Assembly: GCA_965219515.1 (NCBI GenBank)
Contig: OZ244776.1
Span: forward strand, 2,852,001 to 2,916,000
Length of the DNA: 64,000 bases
DNA from: Ilyomonas sp965219515
GTDB taxonomy: Bacteria; Bacteroidota; Bacteroidia; Chitinophagales; Chitinophagaceae
Reading direction: 5' to 3'
Program-made: the position numbers and the translations under genes
In this document: positions 45,615 through 54,872 of the stretch, piece after piece
Layout of the letters: every line of letters starts with the position of its first letter
Numbering within the stretch: position 1 is the stretch's first letter
Notes under the pieces: model-generated
Seen by the model: only the letters and a program-made list of their open reading frames with translations
The model's database searches: none
What the model was told of the DNA's origin: nothing

Positions 45615-46094
45615 TCAGACATTCGGAGATCCGGCGCGCATCAGTTTTTTTAAGATCACCATTTGCCCGATGTGATAATGAATGTGCTCAACCGTTCCCT
45701 GAAAATTTTTATAGGCAGATGAACCGCCTGCCACAAGCGGCTCCGATAGTTTTGCCTCATCAAAACCACTTATGGCAACGGCAAGCTCGTGAGATGATAT
45801 ATTGTTATCAACTTTTAGCTGCAGCCAGTCTTCTTCTGTTTGCAACGGCGGCGCATCATAGCCATTGCTCTCATCAATTTTTACATTAATGCCTTCCATT
45901 CGTTTTATCATGACACGGTTCCAGAAAGTGATGTGATGCAACAGCGAAGCAATGGTATTGGGCGAAGCGCTGGTAAGCGTGGCGGCTTCCTCGGCAGTAA
46001 CATCTTTCAATGTATCGGCGATGCTCACTTCTGTCCAGTTGTTTCCTTCGTGCGCATCAATCAGATGCTGCGCAATAAGCGAGGTTATGTTCAT
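45615..46094 (-). CDS. DinB family protein (four-helix metal-binding hydrolase/transferase fold)
   Basis: 159 residues, the usual DinB/YfiT size. Metal-ligand histidines are in place: one in SLLHHITFWNRVMIKRM near residue 52 and two in GTVEHIHYHIGQMVILKKLM near residue 135. DinB-like proteins are often thiol-dependent S-transferases, but individual roles vary widely and none can be given here. It stands alone, with 200 bp of repeat-bearing DNA upstream. Confidence 0.85.
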   Translation of the reverse strand: MNITSLIAQHLIDAHEGNNWTEVSIADTLKDVTAEEAATLTSASPNTIASLLHHITFWNRVMIKRMEGINVKIDESNGYDAPPLQTEEDWLQLKVDNNISSHELAVAISGFDEAKLSEPLVAGGSSAYKNFQGTVEHIHYHIGQMVILKKLMRAGSPNV

Positions 46095-46305
46095 GGTTGC
46101 AAAGGTATGAAGCGGAAGGTATGAGGTATGAGCGGTCAGCTATCAGCTATCAGATTTAAGCTATCAGTAGTTGGCTTTTTGCTACAGCTATTAAAATACA
46201 AGATAATAAACAATGCAGGTTGATAACGATAAAAGAATGCGGAGGCAAAGAACTATTTCCGGATAACTGATGCACACAGCTGATGGCTGACGGCTCATAT
46301 CTTTA

Positions 46306-47088
46306 TCAATACTTTTCAATCACACCCAGGCCAAACAAAGCAAAATCGTATTTCACCGGATCAACAGCATCTAATGTTCGCAGATAAGCGGTCAGTTCCA
46401 GAGCCGCATGCCAGTCGGTTTGTTTGCGTTGCAGCAGATTGAACCGTTTGGCAACCCTTGCCACATGCACATCAACCGGGCAGATTAACTGCGATGGTTT
46501 TATTTTGTTCCAGATGCCAAAATCAACACCGCAATTGTCTTGTCTTACCATCCATCGTAAAAACATATTCAGCCGTTTGCAGTTCGATTTTTTTTCGGGT
46601 GTAGCAACGTGTTTTTTAGTTCTTGCCGGCGCTTCTGCCAGAGAAAAAAAATAATGATGAAACTGAATCAGCGCCTGCTCTGTTATATTTTTCTTTGCAT
46701 GATTCAAATGCTGTGTGAATGCGGCTTCCAGGCTGTTATGATTTGTGTAATGATATTGCAAAAACTGAAAAAAATAGAATAAATCGGTGGTGTTGAAGGT
46801 GCGATGCTTAAAAATTAAAAACGGCTTCAGATCGTTTTCTGTATGATGCCTTATAAAATCGTGCGGCGCATCATCCATCATCTTCATCAATTGCCTTGAT
46901 TTATTGATGATGGTAGTACGATTACCCCACGCAAAAACGGCAGCGAAAAAAGCCGCAATTTCAATATCCTGTTTTTTGGAAAACAAGTGCGGAACGCAAA
47001 TCGGATCATAAGGTATGAACGATGGCTGATTGTATTGTGCAACCTTGCTGTCGAGAAATTCTTTTAATAAAATATCAGTATTTGCCAC
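46306..47088 (-). CDS. TIGR02757/DUF2400 family protein
   Basis: 260 residues starting at a GTG (47088); an in-frame stop lies just upstream and no ATG is available before the conserved region. Family motifs: DPICVPHLFSKKQDIEIAAF, FAWGNRTTIINKSRQLMKMM, LNMFLRWMVRQDNCGVDFGI and CPVDVHVARVAKRFNLLQRK. The HhH-like C-terminal part resembles DNA-glycosylase-type helix bundles, but no activity has been shown for this family to my knowledge. Gmk is 162 bp upstream on the same strand. Confidence 0.85.
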   Translation of the reverse strand: MANTDILLKEFLDSKVAQYNQPSFIPYDPICVPHLFSKKQDIEIAAFFAAVFAWGNRTTIINKSRQLMKMMDDAPHDFIRHHTENDLKPFLIFKHRTFNTTDLFYFFQFLQYHYTNHNSLEAAFTQHLNHAKKNITEQALIQFHHYFFSLAEAPARTKKHVATPEKKSNCKRLNMFLRWMVRQDNCGVDFGIWNKIKPSQLICPVDVHVARVAKRFNLLQRKQTDWHAALELTAYLRTLDAVDPVKYDFALFGLGVIEKY

Positions 47089-47250
47089 GCTTAAATTTTA
47101 GAAATATAGAACACGGATATTCGGGATTCAGGTATTTGGATATTGAAAATATTGGATATTATTTTTAAACCAACTTTGTTTTTAGTATCCGGCACTTCAA
47201 TATCAAATATCAAAATATTTAATCTGCAACATTTTTACACGCAGTCGATA

Positions 47251-47832
47251 TTACCGGTGTTCTATCCTGCCTAAAAAATTTTGAATCGCCGTTTCGGTTT
47301 CCCGGCAGGCTTTATCAAAATCATCATTTACAATAACGGCATCGAAGGCATGGGTAAACGACAATTCGTAAGCGGCTTTGCCAAGACGCATCTGCAGGCT
47401 TTCTTCGGTTTCGGTACCGCGGCGTTGCAGTCGCTGATGTAGTATTTCTAGAGACGGCGGCTGTATGAACAACGATAGCGAAGCATCGGGAAATTGCTGT
47501 TGCACATGAATGGCGCCTTGTACGTCTATATCAAGCAACGGCGTTTTTTCTTCTTTCCAGATGCGCTCCGTTTCGCTTTTCAGCGTACCGTAATATTTAC
47601 CTTCATATACCATTTCCCATTCTATAAAATCGTTCTGCTGAATGTGTTGCTGAAAGGCATTGATACTGATAAAATAATAATCGAATCCGTTACGCTCATT
47701 GCCGCGCGGACTGCGTGTGGTGGCCGAAACAGAAAAAGCAAGTGCCGGATATTTGTTCAGCAGATAATGCGTAATGGATGTTTTACCCGCGCCCGACGGC
47801 GCCGTAATGATGATGATTTTATTCGTCTGCAT
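47251..47832 (-). CDS. gmk: Guanylate kinase
   Basis: 193 residues from the ATG at 47832 (MQTNKIIIITAPSGAGKTSI). A 31-residue upward extension is open but overlaps the 3' end of the next gene and has no family character. The P-loop APSGAGKTS, the GMP-binding region (SVSATTRSPRGNERNGFDYY, EWEMVYEGKYYGTLKSE), LLDIDVQGAIHVQQQFPDAS and LQRRGTETEESLQMRL are all intact. It phosphorylates GMP to GDP in the cytosol. A TATTTTTG box (47857-47850, minus strand) 18 bp upstream of the ATG may be its -7 element. Confidence 0.96.
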   Translation of the reverse strand: MQTNKIIIITAPSGAGKTSITHYLLNKYPALAFSVSATTRSPRGNERNGFDYYFISINAFQQHIQQNDFIEWEMVYEGKYYGTLKSETERIWKEEKTPLLDIDVQGAIHVQQQFPDASLSLFIQPPSLEILHQRLQRRGTETEESLQMRLGKAAYELSFTHAFDAVIVNDDFDKACRETETAIQNFLGRIEHR

Positions 47833-47908
47833 GTAGTTGTGTTGCGGCGCAAAAATAAAGGCAGAATGAAAGAAAGATAAAGGGAAGTTTTTTTCTTTGT
47901 CTGCCGGC

Positions 47909-49891
47909 TTACCGCAGCAGCACAACCGTTCCTTTCAGGCTCACCTTTCCCGGCTTGCTTTTGCTTTCATAATCGCAGAACCACATATAAACACCGTTAT
48001 CCGCCCGCCTGGCATTTACGGTCCCATCCCAGCCTTTTTGCGGATCAACCGATTCAAATACTTTCTGCCCCCAACGGTTAAAAACAACAAAATGAAAGGA
48101 GCTTACATTATAGGCGTTCACCACTTTAAAAATTTCGTTTCTGCCATCGCCGTTTGGCGTAAAAGCAGACGGAAAAGCAACAATGCAAATTTTTTCTTCT
48201 ACTGATACCGTCTTGGTTGCCGTGCCGCACTTGTTGGTGGCTTCTACCCGGTATGTTCCGCCGCGCCGGAAGGTGTATGTGCTGCCGGTTGATCCGTCCT
48301 GCCAAACATAGGAATCAAAACCGCCGGGCGAATACATAATGGAATCGCCTGTGCAAAGAATGGTGTCTAAGCGCGGCTTTGCATTAATATCGGGCAACAC
48401 ATGCAATACAACGGTGTGAACCGAATCGCAGCCATGAACAGATTGATACGTATAATTGTAAGACCCTTCTTTGCTAAGACCGAGATAGCTGGTGCCGTAA
48501 CAAATAGTGGTATCAAAAACAGAAGACTCTTTTGGATAAACAACAAGATTTAAAGTTCGGATGCTGTCGCAGCCATTGCTGCCGGCAAAAGCATCATCAA
48601 ATGTACCTGAGGTGGTATGACCTTCATAACTTTCCCCATCGCAGATAAAACGGTCAATTGACGAACGCGCTTTTTTAAGTACGTCAACGGTAATGCCGGC
48701 GGACATAAGCGGATCGTTGCAAACAAAACTGCTTACGAAATAGCAACTGATTTTATCGCCCGATGATAAGTTGTCTGCCGTATAAACAGAATCGTTGGCA
48801 TTGCTGATGGCATTATCGTTCAGCATCCATTGAAAAGAAGGAGTTTGGCCGGCATAAGTAGTAGCTGCCGTAAATGTAACCGGATTGTCTTCGCAAACTG
48901 CACCCGGCGGTTTTGAAATGCTGATGGTTCGCAGATTGTCTTCGATAACAACAACCGTAAACCGCTGACTGGAAACTACCCGGCAAACGGGATTGCCAAT
49001 GTTATCCTGCTGCGCTACTGTTACCCGGTACTGATATGTGCCCGCTGCCGTTTCCTGACAAGTATAATCTGCGCTGTTAGCGCCTCCGATATCCGTCCAG
49101 CTATTGCCTGCATCACGGCTCATCTGCCACTGGTAGGTAGTAACCGTGTAACATTTTTCTACGTCGGAATGAAAGGTAATCTTCTTTGCGTCTTTTAAGC
49201 AAACCGAAACGGTGTCTGCATTGGTAAAATCGGGCGACGAAACGGCGATGGACGGACCAATCGGCCGAAACGTAATGTCGTCTAACGCCAGATCATTTCC
49301 AGTGCCGCCGGGCGCGCTGTTGCTCATCCGCAGCACAACGGTAGAAACGCCAACCGGCATGGTAAAATTAAAATTGTACTGCTTCCATTCGGCGCCGGAG
49401 AGATTTACCGGAATATTACCCGTACTATCGCTGCTTAATATATTGCCGTTTGTTTCTTCGATGCTTAGTGTAATATTCGGTAGAATGCTGTTGGTATAAG
49501 CTACCATATTGGCTATCCATACGGCAAACTGATAGGTGGTGCCGGTGCACAAACCGTCAATGGTTTGCAAATAAAATGTGCTGGGATCGTACGAGGCATT
49601 GATAAGCATGAAATAGCCGTTCGGGTCGCCGGTATGATCGGTAAGCGAGTGCCAGCCCGCTACAAAACAGCTGTTGGTTTTATTGATGATTGTGTAAAAG
49701 CCATCGGTAGGGCAATCGGCGCCTGAGTAATTTAGATTGATGGTGGTGCCGGCCGGAAGCGGAGGTCCAATGGTGCTGCCGCTTCCGAATGTATTGTTTA
49801 CAATCGGGTCGCCTACCGATCCGGTACAGGTTTGCGCAGTCAGTGCAGAATGAAACAATAATAAAAACGATATGAATAATACTGGCTTCAA
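47909..49891 (-). CDS. Large secreted protein with PKD/Ig-like domains and T9SS type B (CHU_C) tail
   Basis: 660 residues. The signal peptide (MKPVLFISFLLLFHSALTAQ) is followed by an N-terminal carbohydrate-binding-like jelly roll (YFMLINASYDPSTFYLQTID, GTGNDLALDDITFRP), Ig/PKD-like modules (YQWQMSRDAGNSWTDIG, PSFQWMLNDNAISNANDSVY), and repeats with ICxGxSY ... GCDSxxT. The gliding-motility-associated C-terminal domain ends the protein (PSAFTPNGDGRNEIFKVVNA, FVVFNRWGQKVFES, GVYMWFCDYESK). The CHU_C tail targets it to type IX secretion without PorU-type cell-surface anchoring of type A cargo. Probably an adhesin or matrix protein. Confidence 0.88.
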   Translation of the reverse strand: MKPVLFISFLLLFHSALTAQTCTGSVGDPIVNNTFGSGSTIGPPLPAGTTINLNYSGADCPTDGFYTIINKTNSCFVAGWHSLTDHTGDPNGYFMLINASYDPSTFYLQTIDGLCTGTTYQFAVWIANMVAYTNSILPNITLSIEETNGNILSSDSTGNIPVNLSGAEWKQYNFNFTMPVGVSTVVLRMSNSAPGGTGNDLALDDITFRPIGPSIAVSSPDFTNADTVSVCLKDAKKITFHSDVEKCYTVTTYQWQMSRDAGNSWTDIGGANSADYTCQETAAGTYQYRVTVAQQDNIGNPVCRVVSSQRFTVVVIEDNLRTISISKPPGAVCEDNPVTFTAATTYAGQTPSFQWMLNDNAISNANDSVYTADNLSSGDKISCYFVSSFVCNDPLMSAGITVDVLKKARSSIDRFICDGESYEGHTTSGTFDDAFAGSNGCDSIRTLNLVVYPKESSVFDTTICYGTSYLGLSKEGSYNYTYQSVHGCDSVHTVVLHVLPDINAKPRLDTILCTGDSIMYSPGGFDSYVWQDGSTGSTYTFRRGGTYRVEATNKCGTATKTVSVEEKICIVAFPSAFTPNGDGRNEIFKVVNAYNVSSFHFVVFNRWGQKVFESVDPQKGWDGTVNARRADNGVYMWFCDYESKSKPGKVSLKGTVVLLR

Positions 49892-49925
49892 TCAGATTTT
49901 TTCGTTATAAACAAAGATGCGGTTT

Positions 49926-51431
49926 TTATTTCAGCGGAATATCACGTTTCATCATTTCATCCCGGTTCGCCATTGCCCAGGCGGTGTAAAACACCAGCTT
50001 ATCGCGTTTGGCCATCAGATCAAAATTAATTTTATCAACGGTATCGGTCGGTTTATGATAATCGGCGTGAACGCCATTGAAATAAAAAATAACCGGAACG
50101 CCGTTTTTGGCAAAATTGTAATGATCGCTGCGGTAATAAAAACGGTTCGGATCTTTCGGATCATTAAAGCGGCGATCTAACTGCATGTTTATATACTTTT
50201 TATTCACGCTGTCGCTTACAGTAAGCAAATCGCTGCTCAGCTTATCTTCGCCAATGGTATAAACGTAATTTAGCGAATCGCCTTTATAATCAGGATCAAT
50301 TCTGCCAACCATATCTATATTTAAATCAACCGATGTTTTGTTTAGCGGAAACACCGGATGATCGGTATAATATTCACTTCCCCACAAACCTTTTTCCTCA
50401 CCCGAAACCGTCATAAACACCATGGTTCTGCGCGGTCCGTTGCCTTTCTTTTTTGCCTCGGCAAAGGCATTGGCAATCTGCAGAACGCTGGTGGTGCCCG
50501 AACCATCGTCATCGGCACCGTAATAAATAACATTGCCCTGTTTTCCCAAATGATCGTAATGACCGGTTACAAACACATATTCGTCTTTTTTATCGGTGCC
50601 AGGCAGCACACCGATTACATCGCTGCTTTGCAGGTTAAGCGTTGTTTTTTGCTCGTTAAACGAAAGCCTCGCCGGATAAATGCCACGCACAATTGTTTTG
50701 AGGTTTGAAAAGCTGTCCAGCGGCTGTTTTACTATATCGGATGCCGTTTCTTTGGTTATGTAAATAACCGGAACCGCATTGCCTTTTTTATCTATATACA
50801 TATTGCCTTTTGATGAAGCGGCATTGCCGGCTGGCAGCGTCTTCGCAATGATAATTAAACCCTTCACGCCTTTGCTTTTTATATCGCCCGGCTTTATGCG
50901 GTTTGCCCGATAGTTTGGGTAAGTAGCGGCTTCGGGTGTGTTGTCCATATCGGCAGGCGTACCGTCTATCACCATTACCCATTTGTTTTTTACATCCAGC
51001 CCGTCGAAATTGTTGTTGATGGTATCGGATAATCCATAAGATGCAAACACAATATCCTTTGCGCTCCAGTTGCCACCGGCAAACGAAGAAGTTTGCAGCG
51101 TGAAATCTTTATTCAGTTGCAATGCCGTTCCGTTGATGTTCAGCACCGCGCTTTCCAGACTGTCCTGGTAAACCGGATACATCAACTGGTAGCCAGACGA
51201 TGTGCCCGGCTGCAACCCGATTTTTTTAAAATATGTTTCAATATAGGAAGCCGCTTTTTTTTGTCCCGGCGTTGCCGTTTCGCGTCCTTCCATTGCGGCG
51301 CCTGCTATTACGGTCAGTTTCTTTTTTAGTTCGGCGGGTGTAATGGTAGCCGCATATTTTGAGGCGACATCAGATTGAGAATAAGCGGAGGCAGAGATCA
51401 GAAAAAAAATGCAATACAAAAAACTCTTCAT
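49926..51431 (-). CDS. Secreted M28 family metallopeptidase with PA domain
   Basis: 501 residues with a signal peptide (MKSFLYCIFFLISASAYSQ). The lead-in KLTVIAGAAMEGRETATPGQ is typical of the Bacteroidota M28 aminopeptidase group. A PA domain covers about residues 110-265, and the zinc site follows: VFVTGHYDHLG, GADDDGSGTTSVL, TVSGEEKGLWGSEYY, DLNIDMVGRID and the last His in the segment GVHADYHKPTDTVDKI. Expected to be an aminopeptidase in the periplasm or outside. It lies 34 bp upstream of the CHU_C gene on the same strand. Confidence 0.92.
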   Translation of the reverse strand: MKSFLYCIFFLISASAYSQSDVASKYAATITPAELKKKLTVIAGAAMEGRETATPGQKKAASYIETYFKKIGLQPGTSSGYQLMYPVYQDSLESAVLNINGTALQLNKDFTLQTSSFAGGNWSAKDIVFASYGLSDTINNNFDGLDVKNKWVMVIDGTPADMDNTPEAATYPNYRANRIKPGDIKSKGVKGLIIIAKTLPAGNAASSKGNMYIDKKGNAVPVIYITKETASDIVKQPLDSFSNLKTIVRGIYPARLSFNEQKTTLNLQSSDVIGVLPGTDKKDEYVFVTGHYDHLGKQGNVIYYGADDDGSGTTSVLQIANAFAEAKKKGNGPRRTMVFMTVSGEEKGLWGSEYYTDHPVFPLNKTSVDLNIDMVGRIDPDYKGDSLNYVYTIGEDKLSSDLLTVSDSVNKKYINMQLDRRFNDPKDPNRFYYRSDHYNFAKNGVPVIFYFNGVHADYHKPTDTVDKINFDLMAKRDKLVFYTAWAMANRDEMMKRDIPLK

Positions 51432-51625
51432 ATTCTTAGCGGCAGTTAAATAAGCTTATAAACTACGAATGTAAACAGTTACGATAAATCGCTCCGAAAT
51501 ATTCGCCCGGTTTATATAAAAATTCGCTAAAGAAAAATTCTGTTGCCGGTGGCAGATAATGCCAAACCATATCTTAGCGGTTCGTTGTTTTTTTATCACT
51601 TTATTTATTTGGTTTTAAAGTTTAC

Positions 51626-52204
51626 CTAATCATCTAATCCTTTTCCATTGAGAATTTGCTGCACACATTTTTCAATTCTTGCCTCCCGTGTTTTGGCTTG
51701 TTTGGGCGAAGAAAAATAAAGTAGGTATCCTCGCTGCCTGCCTGGGGTTAAACTATAAAACGCAGCTTTCAATTCGGGCATGTCGACTAATACAATCTTA
51801 AATTCTTCCGGCATTTTAAATTCTTCAGGCTTTTTGAAGTCCACTTTCAAACCTGCTTTTTCTACTTCAATGGCTTCTTTAATGTAGGCTTTGATAATCG
51901 TTTTCATTTTCACTATTTCCTCAATGCTTTTAAATCTGATTTGTCTTGCTGCTTGTACATTCTTTGTTTGCTGAACAAGAATTTCTTTTACATCTTTTAA
52001 TAATGCGCCTTTCATAAACAGCAATGCAGCGTATTCTTTAAATCCATGAATTAAAACAATGTTGTTTTTCTGAAACGTGTAACAAGGACAACCCCATTTC
52101 AATTCTTCTGTCAGTCCACAAGCAAGAACTATCGTTCTTAATTCTTCATATTCTTCCTGCCACTTTGTAGCTTTTGTAAAAAACCAGTCAACTTTTGGGT
52201 TCAT
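51626..52204 (-). CDS. YdeI/OmpD-associated family protein (DUF1801 plus OmdA tail)
   Basis: 192 residues. The N-terminal DUF1801 part has LRTIVLACGLTEELKWGCPC and ALLFMKGALLKDVKEILV. The C-terminal OmdA/YdeI part has MPEEFKIVLVDMPELKAAFY, LTPGRQRGYLLYFSSPKQAK and TREARIEKCVQQILNGKG. Role unknown; the C-terminal domain is sometimes described as bacteriocin-protection-like. It is last of a tight four-gene operon headed by an ArsR repressor, with only 1 bp between it and the DoxX gene. Confidence 0.87.
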   Translation of the reverse strand: MNPKVDWFFTKATKWQEEYEELRTIVLACGLTEELKWGCPCYTFQKNNIVLIHGFKEYAALLFMKGALLKDVKEILVQQTKNVQAARQIRFKSIEEIVKMKTIIKAYIKEAIEVEKAGLKVDFKKPEEFKMPEEFKIVLVDMPELKAAFYSLTPGRQRGYLLYFSSPKQAKTREARIEKCVQQILNGKGLDD

Positions 52205-52205
52205 A

Positions 52206-52601
52206 CTATTTATTTATTGATTGATGATTTAAAATAATTTTTCTGTCCGCAGGTCTGAAATACCACGATACTATCGTAAGGATTAAAAGAAACAAGGAGG
52301 GAAATATTTCATTTATGGAATCACCCGTTGCGATATGTGAAAATACCGCTCCTGACATGACAAAGAAAAAACCTGCATAAGCCCATTCCTTAAGTAATTG
52401 AAATTTGGGAATAAGCACTGCTGCAACTCCCAAAATTTTCCAAATTCCTAAAATTGTCAGTAAATAGATAGGATAACCCAAACTGACAATTATGTCAACG
52501 TAACCTTTTGAGTGTGTTATTTGTGTAAAGCCTTGTGCCAGCATGCCAAAAGCCAATAAGCCCGTGGTTATCCAATAAATTATTTTATTTCTCATTGTCA
52601 T
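52206..52601 (-). CDS. DoxX family inner-membrane protein
   Basis: 131 residues with four membrane segments (IIYWITTGLLAFGMLAQGFT, YPIYLLTILGIWKILGVAAV, WAYAGFFFVMSGAVFSHIA, IFPSLFLLILTIVSWYF). The family pattern GIWKILGVAAVLIPKFQLLK matches DoxX-like proteins. Functions differ between members (some linked to thiosulfate oxidation or redox stress); none can be fixed here. It lies 6 bp behind the AHSA1 gene in the ArsR operon. Confidence 0.87.
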   Translation of the reverse strand: MTMRNKIIYWITTGLLAFGMLAQGFTQITHSKGYVDIIVSLGYPIYLLTILGIWKILGVAAVLIPKFQLLKEWAYAGFFFVMSGAVFSHIATGDSINEIFPSLFLLILTIVSWYFRPADRKIILNHQSINK

Positions 52602-52607
52602 GACTCT

Positions 52608-53072
52608 TTATTTTAATTTGTTTACGATGTCTTGTAGTCTGTTATGCGCCATGTTGATGCCCTGGGCAAACGGCAGCTTCAACATATTGTTTCTGTCTGC
52701 AACCGATTTATAAACGATGTGCATAATAAGTTTGCTTGTATCGTCAGTTCCTTTTTCAAATTCTAAAAACTCAAGTTGAATTGGAAAAGGCGTATTCTCC
52801 ATTTCAAATGTTCGTGTAATTTTTTTGTTAGGAACAAACTCATGTATTGTTCCATTAAAGCCGTGCTGGTTACCTTTAGCGTCAGTTGTTATAAATTGGT
52901 AGCTGCCATGTTTTTTACTCTCAAGTTTCAACACTTTTGTTCCCATCCATTGCTCAACAATTTCTGGTTCTGCATGGGCCTTAAAAAGTAATTCTAAAGG
53001 CAAATCAAATTCCCTTGTTATTACAATTTCCTGTTTACCGTCTTCGGCATTAATTTTTGTTTTGTGTTCCAT
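52608..53072 (-). CDS. SRPBCC/AHSA1 family protein
   Basis: 154 residues. The START/Bet v1-like fold is recognised from VITREFDLPLELLFKAHAEP, EIVEQWMGTKVLKLESKKHG, NGTIHEFVPNKKITRTFEME and KLPFAQGINMAHNRLQDIVN. Such cytosolic hydrophobic-pocket proteins are frequently encoded directly after ArsR repressors in Bacteroidota, as here (6 bp gap). Ligand unknown. Confidence 0.9.
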   Translation of the reverse strand: MEHKTKINAEDGKQEIVITREFDLPLELLFKAHAEPEIVEQWMGTKVLKLESKKHGSYQFITTDAKGNQHGFNGTIHEFVPNKKITRTFEMENTPFPIQLEFLEFEKGTDDTSKLIMHIVYKSVADRNNMLKLPFAQGINMAHNRLQDIVNKLK

Positions 53073-53078
53073 GATATT

Positions 53079-53402
53079 TTATTTTTTTGATTTGTAAGAC
53101 TTCATTACTTTTTCCAGTTTGTTGAACCTGTCGTCCCACATTTTGCGGAAAGGCTCGATAAAGTCGGCTACTTGTTTCATTTTTTTTGCATTAATGTGAT
53201 AATAAATTTCTCTGCCGTTTTGCTCTTGTTCAAGCAATTCGCATTCTGTTAGTATTTGCAGGTGTTTTGAAACTGTCGGTCTTGCGGTATCAAAATTTGA
53301 AGCTATTGCACCTGCTGTCAGGGATTGCGAAGCAACCAACAGAAGTATAGCCCTTCTTGTTGGATCCGCAATGGCTTGAAATACGTCTCGTCTTACATTC
53401 AT
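53079..53402 (-). CDS. ArsR family winged-helix repressor
   Basis: 107 residues. The winged helix has FQAIADPTRRAILLLVASQS, TAGAIASNFDTARPTVSKHL (recognition helix) and QILTECELLEQEQNGREIYY. There is no metal-binding CxC motif, so it belongs to the metal-independent group that usually pairs with AHSA1 proteins. It is the first gene of the operon ArsR-AHSA1-DoxX-YdeI. Its promoter region holds two near-identical 16-bp sites (53406-53421 and 53432-53447) that fit autoregulation. Confidence 0.92.
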   Translation of the reverse strand: MNVRRDVFQAIADPTRRAILLLVASQSLTAGAIASNFDTARPTVSKHLQILTECELLEQEQNGREIYYHINAKKMKQVADFIEPFRKMWDDRFNKLEKVMKSYKSKK

Positions 53403-53405
53403 TGT

Positions 53406-53451
53406 GTAGCTATTTGACTACAAATATAAATGTAGTTATTTGACTACGCAA
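53406..53451 (-). promoter_or_regulatory. Promoter of the ArsR operon with two operator-like sites
   Basis: On the minus strand TTG (53451-53449) and TATATTTG (53428-53421) are separated by 20 bases, fitting the Bacteroidota -33/-7 consensus. Two 16-bp sites with one difference, GTAGYTATTTGACTAC on the plus strand, lie at 53406-53421 and 53432-53447, 26 bp apart. Each has inverted ends GTAG and CTAC. One fills the spacer between the boxes and the other covers the start-site side, so a bound repressor would block RNA polymerase. Confidence 0.75.
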
Positions 53452-53573
53452 AATTTTTCTAACTTTATTTTTAGACATTAAAAATGTCAGAAATTTTTGG
53501 AAAAAATGGTGGTGCGCTGCAATGACTGCCGGCTGATTGCTTTGCCGTATTTTTACAACATAAATTGAATGCA

Positions 53574-54752
53574 ATGCAGGAAGCATATATTGTAGCCGGT
53601 TTTCGCACGGCCGTTACCAAATCAAAAAAAGGCGGTTTTCGCTTTTATCGCCCCGATGATCTTGCCGTGCAGGTCATCAAAGGACTGGCATCTGCCGTTC
53701 CGCAGTTAGATACAAAAAGAGTGGATGACGTGATAGTAGGCAACGCGGTGCCCGAAGCGGAACAGGGCTTGCAATTTGGCCGCCTTATTGCTGCCAAAGC
53801 CCTGGGTATTGAAGTACCGGGCATTACCATTAACAGGTACTGTGCAAGCGGGTTGGAAGCCATTGCCATGGCAACGGCTAAGATTCGCACCGGCATGGCA
53901 GAATGCATCATCGCCGGCGGCACAGAAAGCATGAGCCTTGTGCCAACGGCAGGCTGGAAAACCGTGCCTTCGTATGCCATTGCAAAAGAAGATCCCGATT
54001 ATTATTTAAGCATGGGACTGACCGCCGAAGCCGTTGCCAAAGAATACAAAGTAAGCCGCGAAGAACAGGACGAATTTGCCGCCGGTTCGCATAAAAAAGC
54101 AGCGTCGGCCATTCAAAACGGTTATTTTAAAAATGGCATTTTACCCGTTGCTGTCGAACAGATTTATGTGGATGAAAGCGGTAAGCGCAAAACAAAAACA
54201 AATACGATAGACACCGATGAGGGCGTGCGTGCCGATACCACACCGGCCGTGCTGGCAAAATTAAAACCCGCTTTTGCATTAAATGGCAGCGTAACGGCAG
54301 GCAATTCTTCGCAAACCAGCGACGGGGCTGCTTTTGTGATGGTAATGAGCGGGCGCCTGATTAACGAACTGGGTATAAAACCCATTGGCAGGCTGGTAAA
54401 TTGCGTAAGCGCCGGGGTGCATCCGCGCATTATGGGCATTGGACCCGTAGCCGCCGTTCCGAAAGTGCTGAAAGCGGCTGATATGAGTTTGAAAAATATT
54501 GAACTGATTGAATTGAACGAAGCCTTTGCTTCGCAATCGGTAGCCGTAATACGCGAACTGAATCTGAATCCCGATATTGTAAATATAAACGGCGGCGCCA
54601 TTGCTTTGGGGCATCCGCTGGGCTGCACCGGCGCCAAGCTCACCATTCAGTTACTGGGCGATATGAAAAGACTAAATAAGAAATATGGCATGGTAACGGC
54701 CTGCGTTGGCGGCGGGCAGGGCATTGCGGGGCTGATAGAGAATATTGACTGA
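53574..54752 (+). CDS. Thiolase family acetyl-CoA C-acyltransferase
   Basis: 392 residues from the ATG at 53574 (MQEAYIVAGFRTAVTKSKKG); an upstream TTG adds three residues only. The catalytic Cys is in NRYCASGLEAIAMA, the His in GGAIALGHPLGCTGAK and the second Cys in VTACVGGGQGIAGL. The SMSLVPTAGWK and GVRADTTPAVLAKLKPAFA segments are also typical. It performs the last step of fatty-acid beta-oxidation (3-ketoacyl-CoA to acetyl-CoA and shortened acyl-CoA), or the reverse condensation. No fadB or acyl-CoA dehydrogenase lies beside it here, so the specific role is open. Confidence 0.93.
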   Translation: MQEAYIVAGFRTAVTKSKKGGFRFYRPDDLAVQVIKGLASAVPQLDTKRVDDVIVGNAVPEAEQGLQFGRLIAAKALGIEVPGITINRYCASGLEAIAMATAKIRTGMAECIIAGGTESMSLVPTAGWKTVPSYAIAKEDPDYYLSMGLTAEAVAKEYKVSREEQDEFAAGSHKKAASAIQNGYFKNGILPVAVEQIYVDESGKRKTKTNTIDTDEGVRADTTPAVLAKLKPAFALNGSVTAGNSSQTSDGAAFVMVMSGRLINELGIKPIGRLVNCVSAGVHPRIMGIGPVAAVPKVLKAADMSLKNIELIELNEAFASQSVAVIRELNLNPDIVNINGGAIALGHPLGCTGAKLTIQLLGDMKRLNKKYGMVTACVGGGQGIAGLIENID

Positions 54753-54872
54753 TGATTTCTTGTATCGCTTCACAATACCGGAATTGTTAAAGACTTATGG
54801 CATCTTACAAACCGTTTCTTATTTTTCCGGATTTTGCAGTAACTGTATTACAATTTTTACAAATCATTTTGC

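Noticed and set aside
45571..45624. Two 19-bp direct repeats in front of the DinB stop
   Set aside because: Two imperfect copies in AT-rich DNA without further context; too weak to report as a site.
47833..47925. Extended N-terminus of guanylate kinase
   Set aside because: The extra 31 codons overlap the end of the CHU_C gene and precede the normal kinase start.
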